Notes: generated by a model not told the origin, from the sequence alone. A stretch of 64,000 nt of DNA from Oryzisolibacter propanilivorax (GCF_900103645.1 NZ_FNHP01000003.1:411772-475771); one strand, 5' to 3'. Positions 37,407-46,662 are shown, counted from the stretch's first letter. Numbers and translations: made by a program.

Positions 37407-38729
37407 TCACAGGATGTATCGGGACAAATCCTCATCCTGGCTCAGGCTGCCCAGCCGCGTGTCCACGTAGGCCGCATCGACCACCACCGCCTGCCCCGCC
37501 AGCTGCACCGCGCCGAAGCTGACCTCGTCCAGCAGCCGCTCCATGACGGTGGCCAGGCGGCGCGCGCCGATGTTCTCGGTGCGCTCGTTCACGTCGCAGG
37601 CGATGTGCGCCAGGCGGGTGATGCCGTCCGGGGTGAACTCCAGCCGCACGCCCTCGGTGGCCAGCAGCGCCTGGTACTGGCGCACCAGCGAAGCGTCGGT
37701 CTGCATCAGGATGGCCTCGAAATCGGCCACTGACAGCGAACCCAGTTCGACGCGGATCGGAAAGCGCCCCTGCAGCTCCGGGATCAGGTCGCTCGGCTTG
37801 GCCAGGTGGAAGGCGCCCGATGCGATGAACAGCATGTGGTCGGTCTTGACCATGCCGTACTTGGTCGAGACCGACGTGCCCTCGACCAGCGGCAGCAGGT
37901 CGCGCTGCACGCCCTGGCGCGAGACCTCGGCGCCGCCCGCCTCCTGGCGCGAGGCGACCTTGTCGATCTCGTCGATGAAGACGATGCCGTTCTGCTCGGC
38001 ATTCTGCAGCGCGCGGGTACGCACCTCCTCCTCGTTGACCAGCTTGCCCGCCTCCTCGTCGGTCAACAGGCGCAGCGCCTCGGCGATCTTCAGGCGGCGC
38101 GTGCGCCGCCGCTCCTGGCCCATCTGGCTGAACATGCCGCGCAGCTGCTCGGCCATGTCCTCCATGCCCTGCGGGCCCATGATCTCCAGTTGCGGGCGCG
38201 CGTCGGCCACGTCGATGTCGATCTCCTTGTCGTCCAGCTGGCCCTCGCGCAGCTTCTTGCGGAACGCCTGGCGCGTGGCGCTGCCGTCCGAAGTGCCTTC
38301 CGCGCCGCGCGCCGGCGGCAGCAACGCGTCCAGGATGCGCTCCTCGGCCGCGTCCTCGGCACGCGTGCGCAGCTTCTTCATGTCGGCCTCGCGCGTTTGC
38401 TTGACGGCCACCTCGACCAGATCGCGCACGATGGCGTCCACGTCCTTGCCGACGTAGCCGACCTCGGTGAATTTCGTCGCCTCGACCTTGATGAACGGCG
38501 CGTCCGCCAGCCGCGCCAGGCGCCGGGCGATCTCGGTCTTGCCCACGCCGGTGGGGCCGATCATCAATATGTTCTTGGGCGTGATCTCGGCGCGCAGGCC
38601 GGCGTCGACCTGCTGGCGGCGCCAGCGGTTGCGCAGCGCGATGGCCACGGCGCGCTTGGCGTCGTGCTGGCCGACGATGTGGCGGTCGAGTTCGGAGACG
38701 ATCTCCTGCGGGGTCATGGAAAGGGACAT
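37407..38729 (-). CDS. hslU: ATP-dependent protease ATPase subunit HslU
   Basis: This 440-aa AAA+ unfoldase feeds substrates to HslV. Walker A is GPTGVGKTE, Walker B FIDEIDK, with an intermediate I domain (about residues 105-240) and the C-terminal YIL tail that docks into HslV. The start at 38729 ([14 protein letters not shown]) was preferred to an in-frame start at 38762 that lies in repeat-derived DNA. Confidence 0.97.
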   Translation of the reverse strand: MSLSMTPQEIVSELDRHIVGQHDAKRAVAIALRNRWRRQQVDAGLRAEITPKNILMIGPTGVGKTEIARRLARLADAPFIKVEATKFTEVGYVGKDVDAIVRDLVEVAVKQTREADMKKLRTRAEDAAEERILDALLPPARGAEGTSDGSATRQAFRKKLREGQLDDKEIDIDVADARPQLEIMGPQGMEDMAEQLRGMFSQMGQERRRTRRLKIAEALRLLTDEEAGKLVNEEEVRTRALQNAEQNGIVFIDEIDKVASRQEAGGAEVSRQGVQRDLLPLVEGTSVSTKYGMVKTDHMLFIASGAFHLAKPSDLIPELQGRFPIRVELGSLSVADFEAILMQTDASLVRQYQALLATEGVRLEFTPDGITRLAHIACDVNERTENIGARRLATVMERLLDEVSFGAVQLAGQAVVVDAAYVDTRLGSLSQDEDLSRYIL

Positions 38730-38760
38730 GCTGCGGCCTGCCAGGGGAGAATTTAAAGCC

Positions 38761-38811
38761 AAATCGGCCGGTAGCCCTTTTGAATAAAGGGTATCCAGCT
38801 ATCAAAAAATG
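38761..38811 (+). repeat. Dispersed AT-rich repeat, between hslU and hslV
   Basis: AAATCGGCCGGTAGCCC leads to AAAGGGTATCCAGCTATCAA, the plan shared with the other copies in this window. The CCCTTTTGAATAAAGGG portion is itself an inverted repeat that could attenuate hslVU read-through. Confidence 0.65.
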
Positions 38812-38823
38812 AGTATCAGACGC

Positions 38824-39372
38824 TCAGAGCGTTTCGATGGTGTGGTGCATGTTGGTATAGATGCACAGCTCGCCGGCGATCGCCAGCGACTTGGCGACGA
38901 TCTCCTGGGCGCTCAGGTCGGTGTTGTCCAGCAGCGCCTTGGCGGCCGAGTGCGCGTAGGCGCCGCCCGAGCCGATGGCGACGATGCCCTGTTCAGGCTC
39001 CAGCACGTCGCCGTTGCCGGTGATGATCAGCGAAGCGCTGGCGTCGGCCACGGCCAGCATGGCTTCCAGCTTGCGCAGCACGCGGTCGGTGCGCCAGTCC
39101 TTGGTCAGCTCGATGGCGGCGCGCGTCAGGTAGCCCTGGTGCTTGTCCAGCTTGGCCTCGAAACGCTCGAACAGCGTGAAGGCGTCGGCCGTGGCGCCGG
39201 CGAAGCCGGCCAGCACGCGGCCGTGGTGCAGCCGGCGCACCTTGCGCGCCGAGCCCTTGACGACGATGTTGCCCAGGGTGACCTGCCCGTCGCCGCCGAT
39301 GGCGACCTGCGCGCTGCCGTCGGGGAGCATGCGCCGCACGCTCAGGATGGTGGTGCCGTGAAACTGTTCCAT
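38824..39372 (-). CDS. hslV: ATP-dependent protease proteolytic subunit HslV
   Basis: This 182-aa N-terminal-nucleophile threonine protease forms two hexameric rings inside the HslUV complex. The predicted catalytic residue is Thr7 in [14 protein letters not shown], exposed by removal of a six-residue propeptide. [10 protein letters not shown] and the body match the family. The short start at 39372 is set by the TTIL motif and by the promoter directly upstream. Confidence 0.97.
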   Translation of the reverse strand: MEQFHGTTILSVRRMLPDGSAQVAIGGDGQVTLGNIVVKGSARKVRRLHHGRVLAGFAGATADAFTLFERFEAKLDKHQGYLTRAAIELTKDWRTDRVLRKLEAMLAVADASASLIITGNGDVLEPEQGIVAIGSGGAYAHSAAKALLDNTDLSAQEIVAKSLAIAGELCIYTNMHHTIETL

Positions 39373-39382
39373 GAGAGTCCGA

Positions 39383-39410
39383 AGATGGGGCGCCGGCACG
39401 CGTTTGCAAC
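39383..39410 (-). promoter_or_regulatory. Sigma32-type heat-shock promoter of hslVU
   Basis: On the minus strand GTTGCAA (complement of 39404-39410) and CCCCATCT (complement of 39383-39390) are separated by 13 bp. This fits the sigma32 pattern CTTGAAA-N13-15-CCCCATNT, with a perfect -10. The expected start is only a few bases before the hslV ATG, so the mRNA would have nearly no leader. Confidence 0.6.
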
Positions 39411-39469
39411 GCACGGCTGCCGGATGCAACGCCCGTAAAAAACAAGGGAAAGAAGCCGTCGAGTGCCCG

Positions 39470-41218
39470 TCAGTCGCTGCGTGCCACGACGTGCGCGTGC
39501 TCGCCAATACTGATGACGTTGAAGAACACCGCCACCAGCCGGTGCAGCTGACGGAATTCCACCTGGCAACCGGCCGCCTGTTGCGTGACCACCCAGTTCA
39601 GCACCCCACCGCCGGCGGCGAAGTCGATGCGGATGAGCTGGTCGCACGCCACCACCAGTGGCACACCGGGGTGCACCAGTTCCTGCAACGACTGCAGCAC
39701 GGCGCTGGCGTCGCCTTCGATGTGTCCAAGGAGCGAGGGCACCGGCCCCTCCTCTCCGCCCGGCGGCATAGACAACGCGAAGCCTGAATTGAGCGCCGGC
39801 AAATAGCTGTCGCCACTGCGCGGCAGCGCGCTGGCGTTCAGCGTGGGCAGCGGCGCCTCGGCGTCGCTGCTGAAGCTGCAGCGCGGCGCCTCCCACGACG
39901 GGGGCGAGATCTCGTAGGTCACGCAATAGTCCAGCGCCACCAGCTCGAATTCGTCAGGCAGCCACATCAGGCGCAGGAATGCCATGCGCAGGCGCCACCA
40001 CTGCGGATCCTGGCCACGATCGCCGGAAAGGGTATGCGCGTGCAGCACGGTCTGCAGCGTCGGCAGGCCGGAAAAGCGCAGCTGCACCCGTTCGCCGGCC
40101 AGACGCTCGATGAGTTCGGCCAGCACGCGCACGGCCGGTGCCTCGATATCGGACAGGCGGCTCCAGGACAGTGTCCACGGCTGCGCAGCGCGCCCCAGCG
40201 ACACCTGTAGCGCGGCGACCGACTGCGGCGAGATCACCGGCGGTGCATTCCAGCAGAATTCGCGGGCCGATGCGTCCGGCGCGGCAGGCCCCTGCGCCGC
40301 CGCCAGCCCCAGCTGCTGCGGCAGCGAGAACCACAGCGGCGCCGTGCGGTGGAAACGCCCGGCGTAATCCAGCGCCAGGGATTCGAAAGCCTGCTGCTGC
40401 CCGGTGGCCCGGTACAGATCGAACAGCGTCAGCCAGACCTCGCGCGCCGCCTCGTCCGACAGCTCGCGCCGGGACAGCACGTCACGCAGCGCGGCTTCGG
40501 CACCGGCATAGTCGGCGCCGGCAAAACGGATGGCGGCCTCCTCCAAATCCGGATCGTGCACAAAGGTGTGCGGCGGCACTTGCGGCGCCCGGGCCTGCGG
40601 CACGGCACCCGGCTGCAGGGGGGGCACCAGAGGCCCGCCCACGCCGGCCAGCGCGCCTGGCAACGACAGCGGCGCGGTCGGCGCAAAAGCGCGGGCATGC
40701 TCGCTGCCGGCAAAGGGTGAATCGGCCAGCGCGGCGGCCATGGCCTGCGCGGCGGGTGAAGGCTGGGGGCCGGCGGCTGCGGGCGCGGCGACTGGCGGAG
40801 GCGGCGCCGCCCCGGCGTCCGGCGCGGGGGCGCGGCCCTTCCACCATTGGTGCGACATCTGCGCCTCGATCTCGTCGATCTTGCGCAGTGTGTCGGCGCG
40901 CTCGTCCGGGGAGGTGATGCTGGTCTGGAAGAAGGAGGTACGCGCCGCCGCGTCCTCGGGCGGCAGGGCGCGCTCGCCCTCGCTGCTGCGCAGCTTGCGC
41001 AGCTGATCGAACTCGCGCCGGCGCACGAAGTCGTTGCGCCGCTTGCGCTCGATCATCTCCTTGAGCATCTGCCGGCTGTACTGGCTTTCGCGCTCCTCGT
41101 CGAGCGCGTCCAGCTCGGACCAGTTGACGGTGGGGTGGCGCACGAAGCGCGCCACCTTGGACAGCAAGCCGCGTGCCGAGACGGGCGGCTGCCCTGGAGG
41201 GGGCTTTTCCTGGCTCAT
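39470..41218 (-). CDS. Large protein with C-terminal STAS-like domains, function unknown
   Basis: This 582-aa protein has a charged helical N-terminus (about residues 1-115, rich in Glu/Arg), a Pro/Ala linker (about 125-210), then a globular region. Two segments resemble STAS/MlaB-like folds: roughly residues 330-400 ([16 protein letters not shown]...) and 500-575 ([22 protein letters not shown]...), the second ending with the family-like [11 protein letters not shown]. No membrane helix is present. It lies between hslV and dksA on the same strand. The STAS assignment is by eye and the role is unknown. Confidence 0.7.
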   Translation of the reverse strand: MSQEKPPPGQPPVSARGLLSKVARFVRHPTVNWSELDALDEERESQYSRQMLKEMIERKRRNDFVRRREFDQLRKLRSSEGERALPPEDAAARTSFFQTSITSPDERADTLRKIDEIEAQMSHQWWKGRAPAPDAGAAPPPPVAAPAAAGPQPSPAAQAMAAALADSPFAGSEHARAFAPTAPLSLPGALAGVGGPLVPPLQPGAVPQARAPQVPPHTFVHDPDLEEAAIRFAGADYAGAEAALRDVLSRRELSDEAAREVWLTLFDLYRATGQQQAFESLALDYAGRFHRTAPLWFSLPQQLGLAAAQGPAAPDASAREFCWNAPPVISPQSVAALQVSLGRAAQPWTLSWSRLSDIEAPAVRVLAELIERLAGERVQLRFSGLPTLQTVLHAHTLSGDRGQDPQWWRLRMAFLRLMWLPDEFELVALDYCVTYEISPPSWEAPRCSFSSDAEAPLPTLNASALPRSGDSYLPALNSGFALSMPPGGEEGPVPSLLGHIEGDASAVLQSLQELVHPGVPLVVACDQLIRIDFAAGGGVLNWVVTQQAAGCQVEFRQLHRLVAVFFNVISIGEHAHVVARSD

Positions 41219-41275
41219 GCGGGCAATTGTGCCTGTCGCCGCACCCGGGCCATGACTGGAAAAGCCCCAGAGGCG

Positions 41276-41767
41276 TCAGTCACCGAACATCTTTTGCTTG
41301 AGCTCGCGGCGCTGCTGCGCCTCCAGCGACAGCGTGGCGGTGGGGCGGGCGATCAGGCGGCCGACGCCGATGGGCTCGCCGGTCTCGTCGCAGTAGCCGT
41401 AGTCGCCGGCGTCGATGCGGGCGATCGACTGCTCGATCTTCTTGAGCAGCTTGCGCTCGCGGTCGCGCGTGCGCAGCTCCAGCGCGTGCTCTTCCTCGAT
41501 GGTGGCGCGGTCGGCCGGGTCGGGCACGACCACCGTGTCCTCGCGCAGGTTCTCGGTGGTCTCGTCGGCGTTGGCGTGGATTTCTTCCTTGAGCAGCACC
41601 AGCTTGTGCCGGAAGAACGCCATCTGCTTCTCGTTCATGTACTCGCTGTCGGGCATGGCGAGCACTTCGGCGTCGGTCAGCTCCTCGGCAGGCTTGGTCT
41701 TCCAGTTGTTGGCCAGCTTGGCATCCTTCTTGGCGGCCGCCACAGGTTTTTGCAGGGTCGTGGACAT
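41276..41767 (-). CDS. dksA: RNA polymerase-binding transcription factor DksA, cysteine-depleted type
   Basis: This 163-aa secondary-channel factor modulates rRNA and amino-acid promoters together with ppGpp. The coiled coil carries the DPADRATIEEE tip with the functional Asp-Ala pair. The C-terminal globular domain keeps only the first of the four zinc Cys: YGYCDETGEPIG replaces CxxC and ATLSLEAQQ replaces the second pair. Such 'C-minus' DksA proteins fold without zinc. The start at 41767 is the family-like MSTTLQKP. It is next to a COG0523 metal GTPase gene. Confidence 0.93.
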   Translation of the reverse strand: MSTTLQKPVAAAKKDAKLANNWKTKPAEELTDAEVLAMPDSEYMNEKQMAFFRHKLVLLKEEIHANADETTENLREDTVVVPDPADRATIEEEHALELRTRDRERKLLKKIEQSIARIDAGDYGYCDETGEPIGVGRLIARPTATLSLEAQQRRELKQKMFGD

Positions 41768-42069
41768 GGTGTGAATCTTTGCAGCTGGCGCGGCGAAGAT
41801 GAGTCGCCGCTGGTTGACGAAGGGGGCATGGTGCCGCACCGCGGGTGGCGTGCAGCTAGGGCTTGCACCCGGCGTGCTGTCGGACAAACGAGCGTCCGGC
41901 ATCGCCCTGGATCCAAGCCCTGCGCTGCACGGCGCCAGCCGGCGTCGGCAGCCCGACGTCCGGCCCGTTCAGGGAAGCCGGGCGTCTTGGCGGGCCGCGA
42001 TTGTATAGAGCCGGCGCACGCCGCGCACCGGCATACCGCACCCCGTGGCTGCGGCTTCGAAAACCAGCC
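41768..42069 (-). promoter_or_regulatory. dksA upstream region with candidate promoter
   Basis: This 302-bp gene-free stretch lies between the COG0523 GTPase gene and dksA. On the minus strand TATACA (complement of 42002-42007, context CTCTATACAATCG) is a good -10, but no convincing -35 is seen at the right spacing. The resulting leader would be about 230 nt with several GC-rich inverted repeats (for example around 41939-41990). I see no recognisable riboswitch. Confidence 0.4.
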
Positions 42070-43164
42070 TCAGGCGCTGGCGCCCGCGGCCCCGTCCAGG
42101 CATTGCGCCAGGCCCTGCTCCAGGATGTCGCGCGGCAGGTCGATGCCGATGAACACCATGCGGCTGACGCGCGGCTCATCCGCGCCCCACTCCGGCCCCA
42201 GGTCGCTGCCCATGAGCTGGTGCACGCCCTGGAAGATGACCTTGCGGTTCGTGCCCTGCATGTCCAGCACGCCCTTGTAGCGCAGCATGCGCGGGCCGTA
42301 GACATTGACGATGGCGCCCAGGAAGTCCTCCAGCCGCGCCGGGTCGAACGGCCGCTCGGCGCGGTAGACGAAGCTCTTCACGTCGTCGTCATGGTGGTGG
42401 TGGTGCGGGTGGTCGCAGTGCTCGCCGTGCGCGTGGTCGTGGTCGTGGTCGTCGTGGCCATGGTCGTGCCCGCAGTGCTCGTCGTGCACATGGCCGTGCG
42501 TTTCGTCTTCCTTGAGGAAGTCCGGGTCGATGTCCAGCCGCGCGTTCAGGTTGAAGCCGCGCAGGTCCAGCACCTCGCCCAGCGGCACCTCGCCGAAGTG
42601 CACGGCCTTGATCGGCGCACGCGGGTTCATGTGCTTGAGGCGGTGGATCAGCGCGTCCTTGTCGGCCTCGCTGACCAGGTCGGTCTTGGACAGGAAGATC
42701 TGGTCGGCAAAACCCACCTGGCGGCGCGCCTCCTGGCGGTCGTTCAGCTGCTGGCCGGCGTGCTTGGCGTCGACCACGGTGATGATCGAATCCACCAGGT
42801 AGGTCTCGGCGATCTCGTCGTCCATGAAGAAGGTCTGCACCACCGGGCCGGGGTCGGCGAGACCCGTGGTCTCGATGACCACGCGCTCGAAGTCCAGCAG
42901 CTTCTTGCGCCGCTTGGCCGCCAGCAGCTGCAGCGTCTCGCGCAGGTCCTCGCGGATGGTGCAGCAGATGCAGCCGTTGCTCATCTGCACGATCTGCTCC
43001 TCGGAGTCCGTCACCAGGATGTCGTTGTCGATGTTCTCCTCGCCGAACTCGTTCTCGATCACGGCGATCTTTTGCCCGTGCGCCTCGGTCAGCACGCGCT
43101 TGAGCAGGGTGGTCTTGCCGGCGCCGAGGAAGCCGGTGAGGATGGTGACGGGGATCAGGGACAT
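42070..43164 (-). CDS. CobW/COG0523-family metal-chaperone GTPase with His-rich insert
   Basis: This 364-aa G3E GTPase has Walker A GFLGAGKTT (residues 11-19), the metal-binding GCICC (CxCC) near residue 67, and the NKxD-like SKTD. A histidine/aspartate-rich insert (about residues 230-265, many HDH repeats) precedes the CobW C-terminal domain, typical of zinc-handling members. It probably delivers zinc to a client metalloprotein. The start at 43164 (MSLIPVTILTGFLG) was chosen over an upstream TTG. Confidence 0.93.
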   Translation of the reverse strand: MSLIPVTILTGFLGAGKTTLLKRVLTEAHGQKIAVIENEFGEENIDNDILVTDSEEQIVQMSNGCICCTIREDLRETLQLLAAKRRKKLLDFERVVIETTGLADPGPVVQTFFMDDEIAETYLVDSIITVVDAKHAGQQLNDRQEARRQVGFADQIFLSKTDLVSEADKDALIHRLKHMNPRAPIKAVHFGEVPLGEVLDLRGFNLNARLDIDPDFLKEDETHGHVHDEHCGHDHGHDDHDHDHAHGEHCDHPHHHHHDDDVKSFVYRAERPFDPARLEDFLGAIVNVYGPRMLRYKGVLDMQGTNRKVIFQGVHQLMGSDLGPEWGADEPRVSRMVFIGIDLPRDILEQGLAQCLDGAAGASA

Positions 43165-43282
43165 GGGGTTCGGGCCTCGCAACGAAAGAAAGCGCCGGCG
43201 CCGCGCGGGCTGCGCGGCGCCGGCATCACGGCGCTACTGTAGCGAACGCCCCAAGTCCGCGAGGCGCCGGCGGATTTTGGAC

Positions 43283-43337
43283 GTTTTTGGCATCAAACCC
43301 ATGTGTTGCATGGGCATGCAGCTAGTTTTTCAATAGC
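43283..43337 (+). repeat. Dispersed AT-rich repeat, intergenic copy
   Basis: CGTTTTTGGCATCAAACCC leads to GGGCATGCAGCTAGTTTTTCAATAGC. It lies between the divergent-free ends of the GTPase gene's 5' region and the small gene that follows. Confidence 0.6.
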
Positions 43338-43343
43338 AAAAAC

Positions 43344-43574
43344 TCACGTGCGCCAGTAGTTGTTCGCCGCCGCCACGGTCTGGAAGTGGACGGCGATGAC
43401 CTGCGAGGCGGCCGTCAGCGCCTCGTGGCTGTTGGCGTATTCAGGTCGCAGGCGCTGCAGCACCTCGGGGTCGGGCTGGGTGTATTTCACGCCGCGGCGG
43501 CTCAGCGTGATGGCCAGCTCGAAGCCCTGCTGGGGCGTGTCGGTGATGAGGGAAGGCAGCCAGGTATCGGCCAT
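43344..43574 (-). CDS. Small hypothetical protein
   Basis: This 76-aa soluble protein (MADTWLPSLITDTPQQGF...NNYWRT) was not recognised. It has an AAAGGA ribosome binding site about 8 nt before the ATG at 43574. No signal peptide, TM helix or Cys is seen. It follows the WYL regulator gene on the same strand by 82 bp and may be cotranscribed with it. Confidence 0.65.
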   Translation of the reverse strand: MADTWLPSLITDTPQQGFELAITLSRRGVKYTQPDPEVLQRLRPEYANSHEALTAASQVIAVHFQTVAAANNYWRT

Positions 43575-43656
43575 GGGAAGGTCCTTTCTTGCTTGCGTGG
43601 GGAAGTCGTGGGATGACCGGCGCGGCGGGCAATCAAACGTGCACCGGCCATGCGAC

Positions 43657-44586
43657 TTATACCGCCTCCACGCCAGCGCCGTCTGACAGCGTGCCGTAAC
43701 CGGGCGCCAGCGCGGCGCTGCCCACGCCCTGCAGCGGCGTGGCGTCGGCCAGCCACAGGCGGTGCTGCGGCCCGCGCAGGTGGGCGTCCGGGCTGCAGTC
43801 CACCTGCCACTGGCGCAGCACATGGCCGGCGACGGCCGCGCGCAGCTGCACGTCCAGGTGCCCGCCAGTCATGCCGAAGTCGCGCTCGACCGACGCCGGA
43901 TGCGGGTGCGCCGGGTGCGGCAGCAGGCGCAGCGCCACGGTGCGGTGCCACTGCGTGTCATCCGCGCCGCGCTCGCCCGGCGCCGGCGCGCCGGCCGCGC
44001 CAGGGGCGGGCTGCACGTTTTCCATGCGCGTCAGCACCAGGTCGCGGAAATGCCCGCGCGTGCGGTCGAAGGCACGCACGTGCCAGCGCAGGCCCGAGTC
44101 CACCAGCGCATGCGGCACGATCTCGCGCGGCTGCGCGCCCTGCTTCATCGAGTGGTAGCGCAGCTGCAGCGCCTGCCCGCCCTGGATGGCGCGGGTGACG
44201 GTGGCCAGCGTGTCCAGCTCCGGCAGGTTCAGCGGTGCGGGCACGGCATGGGGCAGGATGTCGCCGGCCTCGGCACCGGCCGCGTCGCCCTGCTGCGCCG
44301 GCGCGCCGGTCAGCGCCGCCAGCACCGCGCCCGCCTGGTGCGCGAACAGCGGCACGAAGCCTGGTTGCCAGTGGAAGGCCTTGCGCTGGTAGCGCGCGTT
44401 GCCCGGCGCCAGCTCGGCATACAGCGCCAGGTCGCGCGTGCCGGCAGCGCTGGCCACGCCGAAGCGCTGCAGCACGTCGCGCCGTGCCACCGTGCCCAGG
44501 AAGTACAGGCGAAAGTCGATGTACGCCAGGCGCTGGCGCTGCGCGGCGGACAGGCCGGCCAGGGTGTCGGCGGAGGAAGGAGACAT
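43657..44586 (-). CDS. WYL-domain transcriptional regulator (BrxR/CapW-like architecture)
   Basis: This 309-aa protein has an N-terminal winged helix (about residues 10-75, AQRQRLAYIDFRLYFLGTVARRDVLQRFGVASAAGTRDLALY), a central WYL domain (about 125-205, with LQLRYHSMKQG and REIVPHALVDSGLRWHVRAFD), and a C-terminal WCX extension. This layout and the opening 'RLxYIDFRLYFxG' strongly resemble the BrxR/CapW regulators that repress BREX, CBASS and other defence operons. It is divergent from a metallophosphatase operon, its probable target. The ligand is unknown. Confidence 0.85.
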   Translation of the reverse strand: MSPSSADTLAGLSAAQRQRLAYIDFRLYFLGTVARRDVLQRFGVASAAGTRDLALYAELAPGNARYQRKAFHWQPGFVPLFAHQAGAVLAALTGAPAQQGDAAGAEAGDILPHAVPAPLNLPELDTLATVTRAIQGGQALQLRYHSMKQGAQPREIVPHALVDSGLRWHVRAFDRTRGHFRDLVLTRMENVQPAPGAAGAPAPGERGADDTQWHRTVALRLLPHPAHPHPASVERDFGMTGGHLDVQLRAAVAGHVLRQWQVDCSPDAHLRGPQHRLWLADATPLQGVGSAALAPGYGTLSDGAGVEAV

Positions 44587-44710
44587 GGAAACAGGACAGC
44601 GCGCGGCTGTGGCGGACTGGCGACAGCGCTGCAGTGTACGCGCAACGAATCAAAATGACGCTATCATGCAAGCAATCAAAAAGATTCGATCAATCCGAGA
44701 GAGGAACTCC
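44587..44710. promoter_or_regulatory. Divergent control region of WYL regulator and metallophosphatase operon
   Basis: AATCAAAA occurs twice (44648-44655 and 44674-44681), and GAATC (44647) faces GATTC (44683-44687). TATCAT at 44662-44667 is a possible -10 for the plus-strand operon. The region is distinctly AT-rich compared with the genes. An AGAGAGGA ribosome binding site precedes the ATG at 44711. Operator assignment is tentative. Confidence 0.35.
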
Positions 44711-45796
44711 ATGAGCCTGGTCCAACCCCTGCCCGACGGCCCGCTGGACATCGTCGGCGACATCCACGGCGAATTCGCCGCGCTGCAGGACCTGCTGCGC
44801 CACCTGGGCTACGACGACCAGGGCCGGCACCGCCAAGGCCGCACGCTGGTGTTCGTTGGCGACTTCTGCGACCGCGGCCCGGACAGCCCGGCGGTGCTGG
44901 CGCTAGCGCGGCGGCTGGTCGAGGCCGGGCGCGCGCTGGCGGTGCTGGGCAACCACGAGTTCAACCTGCTGCGCGGCGACGCGAAAGACGGCTCGGGCTG
45001 GTTCTTCGACGCGCGCCAGGCCAGCGACGAGTCCAAATACGCCCCTTACGCTCGCCCGGCGCCGCACGAGCGCGCCGGCCTCACCGACTTCCTGGCCCGG
45101 CTGCCGGCGGCGCTGGAGCGCGCCGACCTGCGCGTGGTGCACGCCGTCTGGCAGGACGCGGCCATCGCCGCCGCGCGCGCCGTGCCGCTGGGCCAGGCGG
45201 CGCAGGTCTATGGCGCGTGGGAGCAGCGCGCGGTGGAGCACGCCGCCGCCACCGGCCTGGACGCCCGCGTCGCCGCCGAGCTGGCCGCCTGCCCGGCCGG
45301 GCTGGAGGACGTAAATACGCCCCCACCCCTGTTCCTGCACGCCTACGCCGAGCACGAGGCCAACAAGCAGATGTTCAACCCGCTCAAGGTGCTGACCTCG
45401 GGGGTCGAGCAGCCCGCCGTCGCGCCGTTCTTCACCAGCGGCAAATGGCGCTTCGCCAAGCGCGTGCCGTGGTGGGACGACTACAGCGACGCCACCCCGG
45501 TGGTCGTCGGCCATTACTGGCGCCGCCTGGAGGCCGCCGACCGCGAAGCGCTGGGCAAGGGCGACGCCGACCTGTTCGCCGCCATCGACCCGCTGCACTG
45601 GCACGGCCGGCGCGGCAACGTGTTCTGCGTGGACTTTTCCGTCGGCGGGCGCTGGGCCACGCGCCAGCAGCCGCCCAAGCCCGCCGGCGCCTTCCGCCTG
45701 GCCGCGCTGCGCTGGCCCGAGCGCACGCTGCAGTTCGACGACGGCAGCACGCGCGCCACCGCCGGCTTCGGCCAGCCGCAGGGCGCGCAGCCCTGA
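44711..45796 (+). CDS. Calcineurin-like metallophosphoesterase (PrpE/serine-threonine-phosphatase-like)
   Basis: This 361-aa protein opens DIVGDIHGEFAALQDLL (GDxHG), followed by FVGDFCDRGPDS (GDxxDRGP) and LGNHEFNL (GNHE), the three metal-binding signatures of PPP-type phosphatases. Late histidines in HAYAEHEANK and VVGHYW complete the site. Similar bacterial enzymes hydrolyse diadenosine tetraphosphate or dephosphorylate proteins or RNA ends. It heads a three-gene operon under a divergent WYL regulator. Start at 44711 by its good ribosome binding site. Confidence 0.88.
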   Translation: MSLVQPLPDGPLDIVGDIHGEFAALQDLLRHLGYDDQGRHRQGRTLVFVGDFCDRGPDSPAVLALARRLVEAGRALAVLGNHEFNLLRGDAKDGSGWFFDARQASDESKYAPYARPAPHERAGLTDFLARLPAALERADLRVVHAVWQDAAIAAARAVPLGQAAQVYGAWEQRAVEHAAATGLDARVAAELAACPAGLEDVNTPPPLFLHAYAEHEANKQMFNPLKVLTSGVEQPAVAPFFTSGKWRFAKRVPWWDDYSDATPVVVGHYWRRLEAADREALGKGDADLFAAIDPLHWHGRRGNVFCVDFSVGGRWATRQQPPKPAGAFRLAALRWPERTLQFDDGSTRATAGFGQPQGAQP

Positions 45797-45797
45797 C

Positions 45798-46301
45798 ATG
45801 GCGGCGCAGCGCAAGCCGCCCCGCAGGCCCCCCGAAGCCCCTGCCCTGCCCGCCGCGCCCAACCCCTTGCCCGGGCGCGACGAGATCGCCCGCTTCGCCG
45901 TCGATGGCCTGTTGTGGCGCATCTACCTGCGCGCCGATGGCGAAATCCTGTTCACCGTCACCGGCGACCCGCTGCGCCTGCACCTGACCACCCTGGCCGA
46001 CGAATGCTGGGACTGGGACGGCAGCTGCCACCCCCTGCTGCCGCGCGAGACCAGCCTGGTCGTGCACACCCACACCCAGCCGCTGGCGGTGCTGCGCACC
46101 GTGGCGCTGCGGCTGGCGCAGTACCTCACCAAGCACCAGCCGCCGTTCTTCTATTGGCGCATCGCCGACGACCCGCGCCGCCAGCGCCTGTACGCGCGGC
46201 TGCTGGCGCGCCATGCCGACGCGCTGCGCGCCTACCGCCAGCAGGTGGATGGCGCGGGCGCGTATTTCCTGTTCACCCGCACCACCCCCGAGGCCGCATG
46301 A
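45798..46301 (+). CDS. Hypothetical protein in metallophosphatase operon
   Basis: This 167-aa protein was not recognised. A Pro-rich N-terminus (about 1-28) precedes a compact region rich in Trp/Tyr (LLWRIYLRADGEILF, ECWDWDG, FFYWRI) and a helical C-terminus. No signal peptide or membrane helix is seen. It starts 1 bp after the metallophosphatase stop and overlaps the next gene by 4 bp, so the three genes are translationally coupled. Confidence 0.7.
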   Translation: MAAQRKPPRRPPEAPALPAAPNPLPGRDEIARFAVDGLLWRIYLRADGEILFTVTGDPLRLHLTTLADECWDWDGSCHPLLPRETSLVVHTHTQPLAVLRTVALRLAQYLTKHQPPFFYWRIADDPRRQRLYARLLARHADALRAYRQQVDGAGAYFLFTRTTPEAA

Positions 46302-46573
46302 CCCCGACCCCCACCGCCGACGAACTCAACGCCCTGCTGTGCCAGGCCGACCCGATGGGCACCGGCTGCGCGCAGGACGCCGGGACGCAGGACGAGTACT
46401 GGACCCAGGCGCGCGACGCGGCCGAGGCCATCGCCGCCGGCACGCCCGCGCGCCAGGCGCTGGTGCAGGCCTTCGAGGAGGCTTTCTGGCCCGGCTGCCT
46501 GCAGGGCGACAGGGCGCAGGCGGCGCTGCAGCGGGTGCTGGACGCGCCGGCGCCGCAGCCCGGCGCGCGCTGA
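46298..46573 (+). CDS. Small acidic hypothetical protein in metallophosphatase operon
   Basis: This 91-aa acidic protein contains LLCQADPMGTG and QDEYWTQA. The arrangement 'DPxG ... DEY' is reminiscent of DUF1871-type small proteins, but the match is loose and no function is claimed. The ATG overlaps the preceding stop (ATGA). It is the last gene of the operon. Confidence 0.6.
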   Translation: MTPTPTADELNALLCQADPMGTGCAQDAGTQDEYWTQARDAAEAIAAGTPARQALVQAFEEAFWPGCLQGDRAQAALQRVLDAPAPQPGAR

Positions 46574-46662
46574 CGCAGTCCCAGGCAGACAAGGCCCGCA
46601 ACCCGCACTCCCGCCCCATGGGCGAAAGCGACGTGAGCGGTCGGCCCCACGCCATGATTTCA

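Noticed and set aside
42400..42480. Tandem repeat in the COG0523 GTPase gene
   Set aside because: The repetitive GTGGTC-type DNA simply encodes the His/Asp-rich metal-binding insert.
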